Of a stretch of DNA of 64,000 nucleotides, positions 49,611 through 59,535 are shown one piece after another (within the stretch, counting starts at the first letter, position 1; each line of letters opens with the position of its first letter). Location of the stretch: positions 186,001 to 250,000 of the forward strand of contig NZ_JYLK01000007.1 in assembly GCF_001439805.1 (NCBI RefSeq). Reading direction: 5' to 3'. A model generated the notes under the pieces. That model searched no databases, was not told the origin of the DNA, and saw only the letters and a list, made by a program, of their open reading frames with translations. The DNA is from Pseudomonas trivialis. GTDB lineage: Bacteria; Pseudomonadota; Gammaproteobacteria; Pseudomonadales; Pseudomonadaceae. The position numbers were made by a program, and so were the translations under genes.

Positions 49611-49904
49611 CTATAACTCAAAACGCAGCTCGGGCCAGATCGGCGGCGTGCCGCGCTTCTGCGACTCAAGGATCGCCCGGCACAGGGGGCAGAGGCGCTG
49701 GTCCTGGAACACCCTCCGATCCACCGATGACCAGCGCGGCTGCGCAGGCAGCAGCGTGCCGCACAGCGTGCGATCGATTGAGCCGCCCAGTTCCAGTTGA
49801 CGCGCCACCAGATGCACCCGCACTTCCTGGCAGGCGAACAGGTCCAACTGCTCGTCCGGCTCGATCAGTTGGTAATTAAACAGGGACCAGGCAGGACGCG
49901 ACAT
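49611..49904 (-). CDS. Conserved hypothetical protein, 97 residues
   Basis: A soluble 97-residue protein with a CPLC motif near residue 72 and another Cys near residue 48, possibly metal-binding. Codon use is chromosomal. It sits between the L,D-transpeptidase and tesA genes, on the same strand as both. No function is recognised. Confidence 0.65.
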   Translation of the reverse strand: MSRPAWSLFNYQLIEPDEQLDLFACQEVRVHLVARQLELGGSIDRTLCGTLLPAQPRWSSVDRRVFQDQRLCPLCRAILESQKRGTPPIWPELRFEL

Positions 49905-49962
49905 CGGGGGCTCCAGATCGGGGGGGCGCCACCTTAGCCGAAAGCCTGCCGGTAGAAAAGCG

Positions 49963-50568
49963 TCAAAGCAGCGGTTTTAGCGTCGGCCAGACATTTTCCA
50001 GCAACTTGCCCTGGGCGCTGACCGCCGGGTGCAGTTGGTCGGCCTGCATCAGCTCGGGATGCCCGCCCACACCCTCAAGGAAAAACGGCACCAGCGGGAT
50101 GTCTTTTTCCCTGGCCAGCGTGCCATAGACTTCGGCAAACGCCGTGGCGTATCGCGGGCCGTAATTGGGCGGCAACTGCATGCCCAGCAGCAGCACTTTC
50201 GCACCGCCGGCCCTGGACTGGTCGATCATCGACGCAAGATTTTGTTTCAATTGCGCTGGCGGCTGCCCGCGCAGGCCATCGTTGCCACCCAGTTCGATCA
50301 CCACAACGTCCGGCTTATGCTCTGCAAGCGCCACCGGCAGCCGCGCCAGGCCTCCGGCACTGGTGTCGCCGCTGATCGAAGCGTTGACCACTTTATCGTC
50401 GAAACCCTCCTGCTTGAGCCGCTGCTCCAGCAAGGCCACCCACCCTTTGCGGGTATCCAGCCCGAAACCGGCACTGATACTATCGCCAACGATCAGGACT
50501 GTACCCGCCGCTGCGTTCTGGGCCATGCACATCAAGGCCAGGCCAGCACTCAAAAACCACATTCGCAT
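49963..50568 (-). CDS. tesA: Arylesterase/thioesterase I TesA (SGNH hydrolase)
   Basis: The 201-residue periplasmic esterase has a signal peptide (to about residue 21) followed at once by block [10 protein letters not shown] with the catalytic Ser. [10 protein letters not shown] (block III) and DQLHP with the Asp-x-x-His pair (block V) complete the SGNH set. It is divergent from the ABC genes by only 10 bases, a conserved tesA-ybbAP arrangement. Confidence 0.95.
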   Translation of the reverse strand: MRMWFLSAGLALMCMAQNAAAGTVLIVGDSISAGFGLDTRKGWVALLEQRLKQEGFDDKVVNASISGDTSAGGLARLPVALAEHKPDVVVIELGGNDGLRGQPPAQLKQNLASMIDQSRAGGAKVLLLGMQLPPNYGPRYATAFAEVYGTLAREKDIPLVPFFLEGVGGHPELMQADQLHPAVSAQGKLLENVWPTLKPLL

Positions 50569-50578
50569 CGGATTCTCC

Positions 50579-51262
50579 ATGGGCGCAAGCATTCTCACCG
50601 CGCGGGACCTCAGCAAAGTGGTTCCCAGCGCGGAAGGTGATCTGACTATCCTGCACGAACTGAGCCTGGAACTGAACAAGGGCGATAGCCTGGCTATCGT
50701 CGGCAGCTCCGGTTCCGGCAAATCCACCCTGCTCGGTCTGCTGGCCGGCCTCGACCTGCCCAGCAGTGGCGAGGTCACCCTCGCCGGGCAAGCCCTGAGC
50801 ACACTCGACGAAGACCAGCGCGCGCGCATCCGCGCCGAGCATGTGGGCTTCGTGTTCCAGTCATTCCAGTTGCTCGACAGCCTTAATGCCCTGGAAAACG
50901 TCATGCTGCCGCTGGAGCTGGACGGCCGCAAGGACGCCCGCGAGCGCGCCACGCATTTGCTCGAGCGCGTCGGCCTGGGCCAGCGACTCACCCACTCGCC
51001 GCGCCAGCTGTCCGGTGGCGAACAGCAACGGGTAGCGATTGCCCGCGCATTCGCCGCCGAACCGGATGTGCTGTTTGCCGACGAACCCACCGGCAACCTC
51101 GACAGCCACACCGGCGAGCGCATCAGCGACCTGCTGTTCGAACTCAATAAAGAGAGCGGCACGACCCTGGTGCTGGTCACCCATGACGAACGCCTGGCGC
51201 ACCGTTGCCGGCGCCTGATCCGCCTTGAAGCCGGCCTGATGGTCGCGCCCCTGGAGCCTTGA
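50579..51262 (+). CDS. YbbA-like ABC transporter ATPase
   Basis: The 227-residue ATPase of the MacB/LolD type has Walker [10 protein letters not shown], signature [14 protein letters not shown], Walker [13 protein letters not shown] and the switch His in [14 protein letters not shown] 50579 is chosen from the end of the divergent tesA promoter. It overlaps the permease start by one base (TGATG). The substrate is unknown; the lipoprotein/lipid-type family suggests an envelope role. Confidence 0.92.
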   Translation: MGASILTARDLSKVVPSAEGDLTILHELSLELNKGDSLAIVGSSGSGKSTLLGLLAGLDLPSSGEVTLAGQALSTLDEDQRARIRAEHVGFVFQSFQLLDSLNALENVMLPLELDGRKDARERATHLLERVGLGQRLTHSPRQLSGGEQQRVAIARAFAAEPDVLFADEPTGNLDSHTGERISDLLFELNKESGTTLVLVTHDERLAHRCRRLIRLEAGLMVAPLEP

Positions 51263-53772
51263 TGGCACGTTTGCCGCTGTTGCGTCTGTTCAGCCTTGCC
51301 ATGCGTCAGTTACTGCGCGATGCCCGCGCCGGTGAATTACGCGTGCTGTTCTTCGCCCTGTTGGTGGCCGTGGCAGCGAGTACAGCCATCGGTTACTTCG
51401 GCGCACGCCTTAATGGCGCGATGCTGCTGCGCGCCACCGAGTTTCTCGGCGCCGACCTGGTGCTTGAGGGGAGCTCACCCGCACGCGAGGAGCAAATCCG
51501 CTCCGGCACCGAGTTGGGGCTGGATCATGCACGCGTGGTGGAGTTCTCCAGCGTCATCGCCACCGATAACGGTATCCAGCTCTCCAGCATCAAGGCGGTC
51601 AACGATCAGTATCCGTTGCGTGGCGAGCTGAAAAGCGCTTTGGTGCCCTTCGGTGATGAAACCCCGGGAGGCGAGCCGAAGCCCGGCGAAGCCTGGGTGG
51701 AGGCGCGGCTGCTGACCGCGCTGGACCTGAAAGTAGGCGACAGCATCGACGTGGGCATGAAAACCCTGCGCCTGAGTCGCATCCTGACCTACGAGCCGGA
51801 CCGCGCCGGCAATTTCTACAGCCTCACGCCCCGAGTCATGATCAACCTGGCCGATCTGGACGCCACGGGCGTGGTGCAGCCCGGCAGCCGCGTGAGCTAC
51901 CGCGAACTGTGGCGCGCACCGCAAGGCAGCACGGCGCTGCAAACGTACCGCGATCTGATCAAGCCGGGCCTTGCGGCCAACCAGCGCCTGCAGGATTCAC
52001 GGGACGGTAACCAGCAGATCGGCGGCGCCCTGGGCAAGGCCGAGCGCTACCTGAATATGGCCAGCCTGGTCGCGGTACTGCTGGCGGGTGTGGCGGTGGC
52101 GCTGTCGGCCAACCGCTTTGCCAGTCGCCGTTTCGATGCCAGCGCGCTGCTGCGCTGCCTGGGTTTGTCACGCCGCGAAGCGATGCTGCTATTCAGCCTG
52201 CAACTGAGCGTGTTGGGCCTGCTGGCCAGCCTGACCGGCGCTTTGCTGGGCTGGCTGGCGCAGTTTGGCCTCTTCTACTTCCTGCACGACCTGCTGCCGG
52301 CCGATGTACCGCCCGGCGGGCTGCTGCCGGCCGTGGCCGGTATCGGTACCGGGTTGGTCGCGCTCGCCGGCTTCGCCCTGCCGCCCCTGGCGGCGCTGGG
52401 TCGCGTACCACCGCTGCGGGTATTGCGGCGCGACCTGTTGCCGATCCCTTCCAGCACCTGGATGGTGTACGGCGCCGCGCTGTTTGCCCTTGGCCTGATC
52501 ATGTGGCGGCTGAGTCTGGACCTTGTCCTCACCTTCGCCCTGCTCGGCGGCGGTGTCGTCGCTGCGCTGATCCTCGGCGGTCTGCTCCTGCTGTTGCTGC
52601 AAAGCCTGCGTCGCCTGCTGGCCCGCGCGTCCCTGCCCTGGCGCCTGGGCCTGGGCCAATTGTTGCGCCACCCGCTGGCGGCGGCGGGCCAGTCGCTGGC
52701 GTTCGGCCTGATTCTGCTGTCCATGGGCTTGATCGCCCTGCTGCGCGGCGAACTGCTCGACACCTGGCAAAACCAGTTGCCCGAGGACGCGCCCAATTAT
52801 TTTGCGTTGAACATTCTGCCCGCCGACAAGGACGCCTTCAGCGCCCGCCTCATGGAGGTGCAGGCGCAATCGGCGCCTCTGTATCCGGTGGTGCCCGGCC
52901 GCCTGATCAGCATCAATGGCGAGGCCGTGCAGGATATTGTCAGCAAGGACTCCAGCGGCGACCGCGCCGTGCAGCGTGACCTCAGCCTGACCTGGGCTGC
53001 TGACCTCCCGCCGGGCAATGCCCTGACGGCAGGCGCCTGGTGGTCATCGCAACCCACGGATGAAGTGCCGGGGGTGTCGGTGGAAGCCAAGGTCGCTGAA
53101 AGCCTGAAGCTCAAGCTCGATGACCATCTGGTGTTTACCATTGCCGGGGAAAACCGTGAAGCGCGGGTTACCAGCCTGCGCACCATCAACTGGGACAATT
53201 TCCAGCCCAACTTCTTCATGATTTTCCAGCCTGGCACCCTGAAGGACCTGCCTGCGACCTACCTGACCAGCTTCTATCTGGCGCCCGGACACGACCAGCA
53301 GGTCGTCGACCTGTCGCGGGCCTTCCCGGCCGTCTCTATCCTGCAGGTCGAAGCCCTGCTGGAGCAGCTGCGCAGCATCCTCGCCCAGGTGACCCTGGCC
53401 GTCGAATACGTATTGCTGTTTGTGTTGGCGGCGGGAATGGCGGTGCTGTTTTCCGGCTTGCAGGCCACCCTTGACGAGCGGATCCGCCAGGGGGCGTTGC
53501 TGCGTGCACTGGGGGCGGAACGCAAGTTGCTGGTGAAGGCGCGGCGCATCGAGTTCGGTTTGCTGGGGGCGGTCAGTGGGGTGCTGGCAGCGTTGGGCAC
53601 CGAACTGGTTACCTGGGTGCTGTATCGCTACGCATTTGACCTGCCCTGGCAACCGCATCCATGGTTGTTGCTGCTGCCAGTGATCGGCGCCGTGCTGATC
53701 GGCGCCGCCGGCGTATTCGGTACCCGCAGGGCGCTGAATGCCAGCCCGTTGACGGTATTGCGCGAAGGCTGA
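51262..53772 (+). CDS. YbbP-like FtsX-family ABC permease
   Basis: The 836-residue permease has an N-terminal helix, a large periplasmic domain, two blocks of membrane helices (about 260-480) and a C-terminal FtsX helix set with a second periplasmic domain (about 510-700), then three more helices. The duplicated FtsX layout is typical of YbbP. Start is ATG 51262. It is coupled to ybbA and faces tesA. Confidence 0.92.
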   Translation: MARLPLLRLFSLAMRQLLRDARAGELRVLFFALLVAVAASTAIGYFGARLNGAMLLRATEFLGADLVLEGSSPAREEQIRSGTELGLDHARVVEFSSVIATDNGIQLSSIKAVNDQYPLRGELKSALVPFGDETPGGEPKPGEAWVEARLLTALDLKVGDSIDVGMKTLRLSRILTYEPDRAGNFYSLTPRVMINLADLDATGVVQPGSRVSYRELWRAPQGSTALQTYRDLIKPGLAANQRLQDSRDGNQQIGGALGKAERYLNMASLVAVLLAGVAVALSANRFASRRFDASALLRCLGLSRREAMLLFSLQLSVLGLLASLTGALLGWLAQFGLFYFLHDLLPADVPPGGLLPAVAGIGTGLVALAGFALPPLAALGRVPPLRVLRRDLLPIPSSTWMVYGAALFALGLIMWRLSLDLVLTFALLGGGVVAALILGGLLLLLLQSLRRLLARASLPWRLGLGQLLRHPLAAAGQSLAFGLILLSMGLIALLRGELLDTWQNQLPEDAPNYFALNILPADKDAFSARLMEVQAQSAPLYPVVPGRLISINGEAVQDIVSKDSSGDRAVQRDLSLTWAADLPPGNALTAGAWWSSQPTDEVPGVSVEAKVAESLKLKLDDHLVFTIAGENREARVTSLRTINWDNFQPNFFMIFQPGTLKDLPATYLTSFYLAPGHDQQVVDLSRAFPAVSILQVEALLEQLRSILAQVTLAVEYVLLFVLAAGMAVLFSGLQATLDERIRQGALLRALGAERKLLVKARRIEFGLLGAVSGVLAALGTELVTWVLYRYAFDLPWQPHPWLLLLPVIGAVLIGAAGVFGTRRALNASPLTVLREG

Positions 53773-53777
53773 AAATT

Positions 53778-53813
53778 CGATGGCCCGACGTCTTTACAGA
53801 CGGCGGGCCATCG
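53778..53813 (+). terminator. Hairpin between ybbP-like gene and greB remnant
   Basis: CGATGGCCCG ... CGGGCCATCG, a long stem with a small internal bulge and a TTTACA loop, between the convergent ends of the permease and greB. No T-tract. Confidence 0.6.
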
Positions 53814-53817
53814 ATGC

Positions 53818-54150
53818 CTACTTCACGTAGTCGATAGCGGTAATCCACCAGCAGACTTCGCCGCCCGGGGTTTGCACGATGGCCTCGTCATCGACCTGCT
53901 TGCGCAACAATGCCCGGGCCATGGGTGAGTCGATGGAGATATAGTCCATGCGCTCATAAATCTCGTCATAGCCCACAATACGAAAACGCTTGGTTTCGCC
54001 CTGCTCGTTCTCGATTTCCACCCACGCGCCGAAAAATACCCGCCCTTCCTGTTCAGGCATGTACTCGACCACGCGCATGTCTTCCAGACGTTTGCGCAAA
54101 TAGCGCACCCGTCGGTCAATTTCACGCAACAGCTTCTTGTTGTACTGGTA
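53818..54150 (-). pseudogene. greB: Chromosomal greB, 5' part lost to island insertion
   Basis: The minus-strand frame encodes the last about 110 residues of GreB (from YQYNKKLLREIDRRVRYLRK to IDYVK). At 54150, directly before the TACCAGTACAAC codons, the sequence changes to unrelated DNA with an in-frame stop; the first about 55 residues are missing. The lost part includes the LGDRSENAD tip whose acidic residues act in RNA polymerase backtrack cleavage, so the remnant cannot work as GreB. The first remaining ATG is at 54129. GC-rich codon use matches the chromosome. Confidence 0.9.
54130..54150 (-). repeat. Putative integration-site sequence in greB
   Basis: CAGCTTCTTGTTGTACTGGTA ends exactly at the chromosome-island junction. 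Its reverse complement differs at only one of 21 positions from 62953-62973 inside the island's own greB. It may be the target of the recombinases, but homology of the two greB genes is also a full explanation of the match. Confidence 0.4.
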
Positions 54151-55018
54151 TTAGTTCCCCTACCCCCAAGGTACTAAAACCCCGCCCCCCCCCGTCGCAC
54201 CTAGCCTCACGTCCCGACGTTCCATCCATCCCCCTCCCCATCACTGCCCAACCACCCCCACTCGCCACCCTTAAAGTGAACGTGCCCGACCTTACCCTGA
54301 GTGACGCGCTCCCCCAGCACAACCACAACAAGCTACCCATAAAGGCATCATCGAGACAAAGCCCACTGACAATATTTGACTATTCAGCCATTGAGGCTAC
54401 AGAACCGAAAGAGAGGAGCAGGACTGACGAGAAGCGTGAGAGCGAGAAAAGTGATTCAACCCGAGAGCGACCCACATCGCGGAGGAGGAAGTCATCCCGG
54501 TACAGGCCGCGAAGCACGATGTCGTGAATCACATTTCAGCAAGACCCGATTCACTGACCCGCAATGCAGTCAGGGAGTGTCAGTCAGGAGGCGACGCAAG
54601 ATAAAGAGGGGGGCGCCAACGGGGGCGGCGAGAATCAGCGCCTAGTGACCGCGCTTGCGCCGCGATTATTTCTGCCCAGGAACGCAAAAAGCACCTTGCC
54701 CTAAAAAAAAGCACGGTGCTAGTATTAAAACCTTAATCAAATAGATAGTACACTGAGTATACCAATGCTGTCAACACCCAGCCCCAGAAAAATTGGAAAC
54801 CCTGGCCGACCCTTGGAATATGCCAACGTAAGCGGGCGCGCACGCGCGATGACTCTGACTCCTTTCTCCTTCGGATACCCACTACCTCTGAGCCCTCTCT
54901 CAAGGCCTACGACTCTCATCCTGCCTTTCGATCACGCATCGGTGATCGAACCCTCCCTACCCCTTGCCCACCTCCCCTTCTTTGATCAGGCGAGTGAAAA
55001 AGCGAGGGCTGCAAAACG
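54151..55018. other. Island left terminus, gene-free
   Basis: No convincing gene. The first 160 bases (54151-54310) are strikingly C-rich and G-poor on the plus strand, including a run of nine C. An inverted pair AGCACC/GGTGCT (54690-54695, 54715-54720) with an A-rich loop lies before an AT-rich stretch (54721-54770), which is the likely gmtY promoter region. Confidence 0.55.
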
Positions 55019-56410
55019 ATGAGCGTTGCCTACATCAAGGTCATGTACCGAAGCAATACGACAGGTCATACCGGCCAGACGATTCAAGGCTTGCTCACCA
55101 AGCACGGCGTGCTTGTCTCGCTCCTTCAGTACCACACTGAGACAGACAGCAGCAGCTCCGGCCAGGCAGCCATTAATCGCGCAGTGAAAATGCTGGTGGA
55201 GTTCACCGAACAGTCAGACATACCGTTTAGCTCTGCTGTAGATCTGATGAAAGCATTCAGATTCGCATTGGATCACGGAACCGTTGACTGGAAAGGTGAA
55301 GATCCGACCGAGCTCTTCTGGAGACCACGCAGTAAGAAGCAGGCAAACCGTATCATTGGTTATCTAACTAACTATACCGACTGGCTAATTCTGCAGCCAG
55401 GCCATAGCGGTGTGATTATCAACCCAATCCGGGAAGCAACCAATCATGAACAGAAGCTAAATTGGTGCGCCTATCACCATAAAAAGAATAACAGCCTGCT
55501 GAAACATCTAAAAAGCAATAGTGCACTTGAGCAAATCAAATATTCCAGAGAGATCGCCAAATTCTCCGAAGATACTGTTCTCTTAGAGGAAGTGAAGCGG
55601 TTCCCTGAAAGTCGCTTCAACGACCTTATCGAAAAAGGATTTATAAGTCCTAAAATCTCAGACCCGAATAGCCCCTATTACTGGGACTACAAATCCCAGG
55701 CCATGACATATCTTATGCATTACGGTGGCGTACGAGAAAGCGAGCTATTTCATATATTCCTTTCCGACATCGGAATCGATATGAGTCGAAACGAAGCCGT
55801 GATTAGAATTTACCATCCTCGTGACGGAAAGGCACCTGAGCGCGGCTATAGCAATCGCGAGGACTATCTGAAAAGAAAGTACGGACTCAAACCTCGCACA
55901 GCATATTTAAAGACCGAGAGCCTCCATGCTGGCTGGAAGAGCCCGCTGCTCGATCACACCGATAATTACATGGAAATTTCATTTTTCCCGCCTTCTAAGG
56001 CCGCAGAATTTCTAGCCATTTTTCAGCTATATCTTAAATACCAGCACGTAGAACAACGAACGAATTCTCAGCCGTACGCCTTCACAAATATCTATGGCGA
56101 ACCTGAAACTAAAAAAAATTTCAGGCGACGCCACCAGGCCGCCGTCAGGCGCATTGGTCTTACGCCTTCCAAATTAATGGGGACTACTGAGCACGGACAC
56201 AGGCATGCCTATGGCTATCGACTCTTCGAGCATGACTTTGAAATGGTGGACATTCAAAAAATGATGCACCACAAAAGCCCCAGTTCTTGCCTAGTTTATA
56301 TTTCGAAAACCGGTGAAGAGATTCGCGAAATCATGCGAGAAACCGAACGTAGGAATCCCAATTCAGCACCCCCCACTCCAAAGTTTCTGAAGGTCGACGA
56401 AACTCAATAA
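55019..56410 (+). CDS. gmtY: Tyrosine recombinase GmtY
   Basis: GmtY is the first protein of the Gamma-Mobile-Trio and is a site-specific tyrosine recombinase. The 463 residues show catalytic Arg 239 (GGVRESEL), HGHR at 392-395, His 417/418 (MMHHKSP) and nucleophile Tyr 427 (CLVYISKTG). The N-terminal 220 residues should bind DNA. ATG 55019 has GAGGG about 12 bases upstream. Codon use is AT-richer than the chromosome. gmtZ starts 63 bases downstream on the same strand. Confidence 0.85.
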   Translation: MSVAYIKVMYRSNTTGHTGQTIQGLLTKHGVLVSLLQYHTETDSSSSGQAAINRAVKMLVEFTEQSDIPFSSAVDLMKAFRFALDHGTVDWKGEDPTELFWRPRSKKQANRIIGYLTNYTDWLILQPGHSGVIINPIREATNHEQKLNWCAYHHKKNNSLLKHLKSNSALEQIKYSREIAKFSEDTVLLEEVKRFPESRFNDLIEKGFISPKISDPNSPYYWDYKSQAMTYLMHYGGVRESELFHIFLSDIGIDMSRNEAVIRIYHPRDGKAPERGYSNREDYLKRKYGLKPRTAYLKTESLHAGWKSPLLDHTDNYMEISFFPPSKAAEFLAIFQLYLKYQHVEQRTNSQPYAFTNIYGEPETKKNFRRRHQAAVRRIGLTPSKLMGTTEHGHRHAYGYRLFEHDFEMVDIQKMMHHKSPSSCLVYISKTGEEIREIMRETERRNPNSAPPTPKFLKVDETQ

Positions 56411-56473
56411 GAACAAGATCCTGACGCCCAACCACTAACAACTCAGCAGCAAGCCGGAAAGCTAAAGTAGACA

Positions 56474-57142
56474 ATGAAAAGCCGAAAAATCTATCAAACC
56501 TACAAAGAAGCCAAAACAGCTGCTCGCGCGCTCAATTTCAAAAATAGTTCTGATTATATTAAGAACTATCGCCGTGACCCGCAGTTAATAGGCGACCCCT
56601 CTAGATACTATCCAGACTTCGTAAGCATGAGCGACTATCTCGGCTGCCCGGAAGATCCCAGGGGTAAGTTCTATAGCTACGAAGAGGCAGCTGAGATTGT
56701 GCGGGACGCAGCCATCACTTCGATGAAAGAATACCACACACTCCAAGTTACCGACTCTCGCCTGCCAACGAAGCCCCGCTTGGTTTACGCCAACAGCTGG
56801 ACGTCTTGCAATGATTTCTTTGATCATCATCCAAAGTTCAGAAGCTATGAGGAGGCAAGACGCGTAGCTCGCTCTTTCAATTTTCGCTCACGACACCAAT
56901 ACATCCAAGGCTGCCTGAGGGTAGATGATCGCCTGCACACCGCACCAGATCGACATTTTTTAACGGAATGGACAGGCTGGGATGATTATCTTGGTATTAG
57001 CGACAATGTGGAGCATCTTAGTTATGAAGAAGCTAGGCAGTTAATACAGGAGCGCAAGGTTAAGAACAAAGCTGAATACCTTAAATGCTGCGAGAGCGCC
57101 CCCCCTGCTACCCAAATCCCCAGAACTCACATGGAGAGTTGA
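56474..57142 (+). CDS. gmtZ: GmtZ N-terminal part, cut off by a frameshift
   Basis: The 222-residue frame consists only of recombinase repeats: three complete units and most of a fourth. In the fourth, a run of seven C (57099-57105) throws the reading out of frame and it stops at 57142 after 12 unrelated residues. With six C, translation would go on as LLPKSPELTWRVDWVDWPSFL, exactly the missing half of repeat 4, and then stay open into the 57285-61976 frame. The full protein would have about 1833 residues. The frameshift may be a mutation, a sequence error or a slippage site. Confidence 0.8.
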   Translation: MKSRKIYQTYKEAKTAARALNFKNSSDYIKNYRRDPQLIGDPSRYYPDFVSMSDYLGCPEDPRGKFYSYEEAAEIVRDAAITSMKEYHTLQVTDSRLPTKPRLVYANSWTSCNDFFDHHPKFRSYEEARRVARSFNFRSRHQYIQGCLRVDDRLHTAPDRHFLTEWTGWDDYLGISDNVEHLSYEEARQLIQERKVKNKAEYLKCCESAPPATQIPRTHMES

Positions 57143-59535
57143 CTGGGTCGACTGGCCTAGTTTCCTGCACCACGCGGCAGATCCATCCTCTACTCACGAC
57201 CTTCCGCATCAGGCCGTAGGTGAATTTAAGAACGGTCGAGATACCAGTATTATTTCAGAGCCTGAACAGAGCCAGCTGTGCCTTTTGGATCCGACGCATC
57301 CTTCGCATCATCATCAAATCTACGAAAACTTTGAGGCTGCCAAGCATGCAGCGAGGGCTTTAGGTTTCACCAGCAGACAGGATTACTTAGCAAGTCACCA
57401 TCAGCAAGATCGCCTGCTCCCTCACGACCCACAGCGCTGCTATCCAGAATGGTCAGGGTGGGAGGACTACCTTGGCCTGGAGGCTATCTATCTGACTTAT
57501 GAGGAAGCCAGAAAGCTTCTATCAGAAAATGGTGTTAAATCACAACAGCAGTACAAAGCTCTACGCACAAAGTACCCAAAACTGCCGTCACAACCTCTGA
57601 AAGTCTATCGCCATCAGTGGGTCGACTGGCTCACCTTCTTGGGTAATGAGCCTCCAGGCCCAGAAGGAAGAAAATTCAACAATTTCAATGAAGCGAGAGC
57701 CGCTGCGCGATTGCATAATTTTAAATCGCAATCGCATTACATACGCAACTGCTTGAAAGTGGACAGTCGGTTTCGTACGGCGCCTGACCGATATTTCAAA
57801 GAATGGAGCGGCTGGGAGGACTATCTCGGCATTAATGTCGAGGCGGAATTCTTACGCTATGAAGAAGCCAAGGCTTTGATGCAAGAGCTTGGCATCAAGA
57901 GTAACTCAGGATATCTCAAACTTCGTGAGACTGAGTCTCGCCTGCCACGGATGCCGCAGATCACGTGGAAAGAGGAATGGATCGACTGGCCAACATTCCT
58001 AGGACAACGGCTTGACCCGTATTCAACTTATGAGCATGCCAAGGAAGCAGTGAAGCGTCTCGACATTACCTCGAAAGAAGAATACCTCACTGCTTACCTG
58101 CTCGATCCATTGCTTCCTAAACATCCATATCGCCTTTATGAGGCGGACTGGAAAGGTTGGGAAGACTATACCATTCGCAACCATAAATATAGGACGCTCA
58201 CTGAAGCAAGCACAGCAGCACGCAAACTTGGATTCTCAACCCAACTGGATTATGAGAATGGGTACTATCTCGATCCGATGCTTCCTCGCCTACCAGAAGT
58301 CGAATATAAATTTATCTGGAAAAGCTGGAACAGATTTTATCGACGCCCAGATCATTACGAAAGTTTCGAAGAGGCTCGCAGTTCTGCCCGGGCTTTAGAT
58401 TTCTGTAGCAAGCGTGACTATGTGCGACGCTGCAAAGCACTCGACAGCTCCCTGTGCATTGAGCCTGATAAAAAATATGAAGACTGGACAAGCTGGCATG
58501 ACTATCTCGGGCTAGACGACGATTTGAAGTTCCTCGACTACCATTCGGCCATGAAACTTGTTCGCGAGAACAATGTGCAGACTCATAGCCAATATACATC
58601 GTTTCGCAAATTCCACGAGAAGTTGCCTTCCGCACCAAGCCTCGTTTATCGTGACCACTGGATTGATTGGCCGACTTTCCTCGGCCTGCGTGAAGCGCCC
58701 TACAAAACTTACCGAGAGGCTAAAAAGGCCGTACTCGCGCTCGGCCTAACTACGGATAGAGAATATAGGGCCCACTATCTAGATGACCCAAGACTGCCCA
58801 AACATCCCTATCGGGCTTATGAATTCGACTGGAGCAGTTGGGATGACTTCCTTTCAGATCAAGAAAAGTACGACTCGATAGAGCTGGCCAGTCAGCAAGC
58901 GTGTGCTATGGGGCTCACCACTCGCCAAGAGTATAAGGATGGACATGCTTTAGATCCAATGCTGCCTAAGCGGCCCGATCTTTATTACGAGGGCAGCTGG
59001 CCAGCCGGCGGGTGGGCTCAATTCTTAACGGCAACGCCTCTCTATGAGACCGTTGCAGAAGCTGCAGCTGCGGCTCGCGCACTTGGGTTAGCTACTCTCA
59101 ATGACTACAACAATTTGCGTCATCTTGACCCCAGGCTCCCGGCCAGCCCTAGGCAGTTTTATGGAAACTATACAACCTGGCTAAACTTCATCCTCCCAAG
59201 CAAATGCACTTTACTCGCAGAAGTTAAATTTGCCATCAAAGCAATTGGAATCAAAGACAGCAGTGAGTATCGCGACAACTATAAAAAATACGCGTGCCTG
59301 CCAGCGCATCCAGAACGAGCCTTTGCCGGAGAATGGCTTGACTGGTATGACACGTGCAACATCATTCGCCCCTATTGCTACGAGGACGCTATCGCCCTCC
59401 TTCGCAAGTTGAATCTCCCAACCAGTGGGGCCTATAAAAAATATGTAAAAAAATCAGGCGACAAAAAATTCCCATTGACGCCCGACAAGGTCTATAAAGA
59501 TGAATGGGTCAATTGGCAAGCTTATCTTGGAAAAG
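56483..59535 (+). repeat. 17 tandem protein-level INT_rpt-like repeats in gmtZ
   Basis: Each unit is about 53-57 residues with the pattern (F/Y)xxYEEAxxxARxLGFxSxxxYxxxxxxDxxLPxxPxxxYxxWxxWxDYLG. Four units lie before or across the frameshift and 13 after it. Units 1-4 align best with 5-8, and 7-10 with 11-14, giving a four-unit period. At DNA level the repeats are well diverged. The family matches the known phage-integrase repeat (INT_rpt). Confidence 0.85.

Noticed and set aside
53910..54527. 205-residue plus-strand frame across the greB-island junction
   Set aside because: Half of it is antisense to the greB remnant and the rest is the C-rich tract read as Pro/Ser/Thr; no RBS.
54690..54720. 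AGCACC/GGTGCT hairpin as a rho-independent terminator
   Set aside because: The A-rich tract is in the loop and no T-tract follows on either strand, so it is noted only as an inverted repeat in the island end.
54765..55022. 85-residue frame overlapping the gmtY start (ATGA)
   Set aside because: The overlap would suggest coupling, but the protein is low-complexity Pro/Leu/Ser-rich with no RBS or domain. It could be a leader; support is too weak to list as a gene.
56483..59535. Possible CRISPR or DNA satellite repeats
   Set aside because: The periodicity is at protein level only; the DNA units are diverged and about 160 bases long with no constant repeats and spacers.
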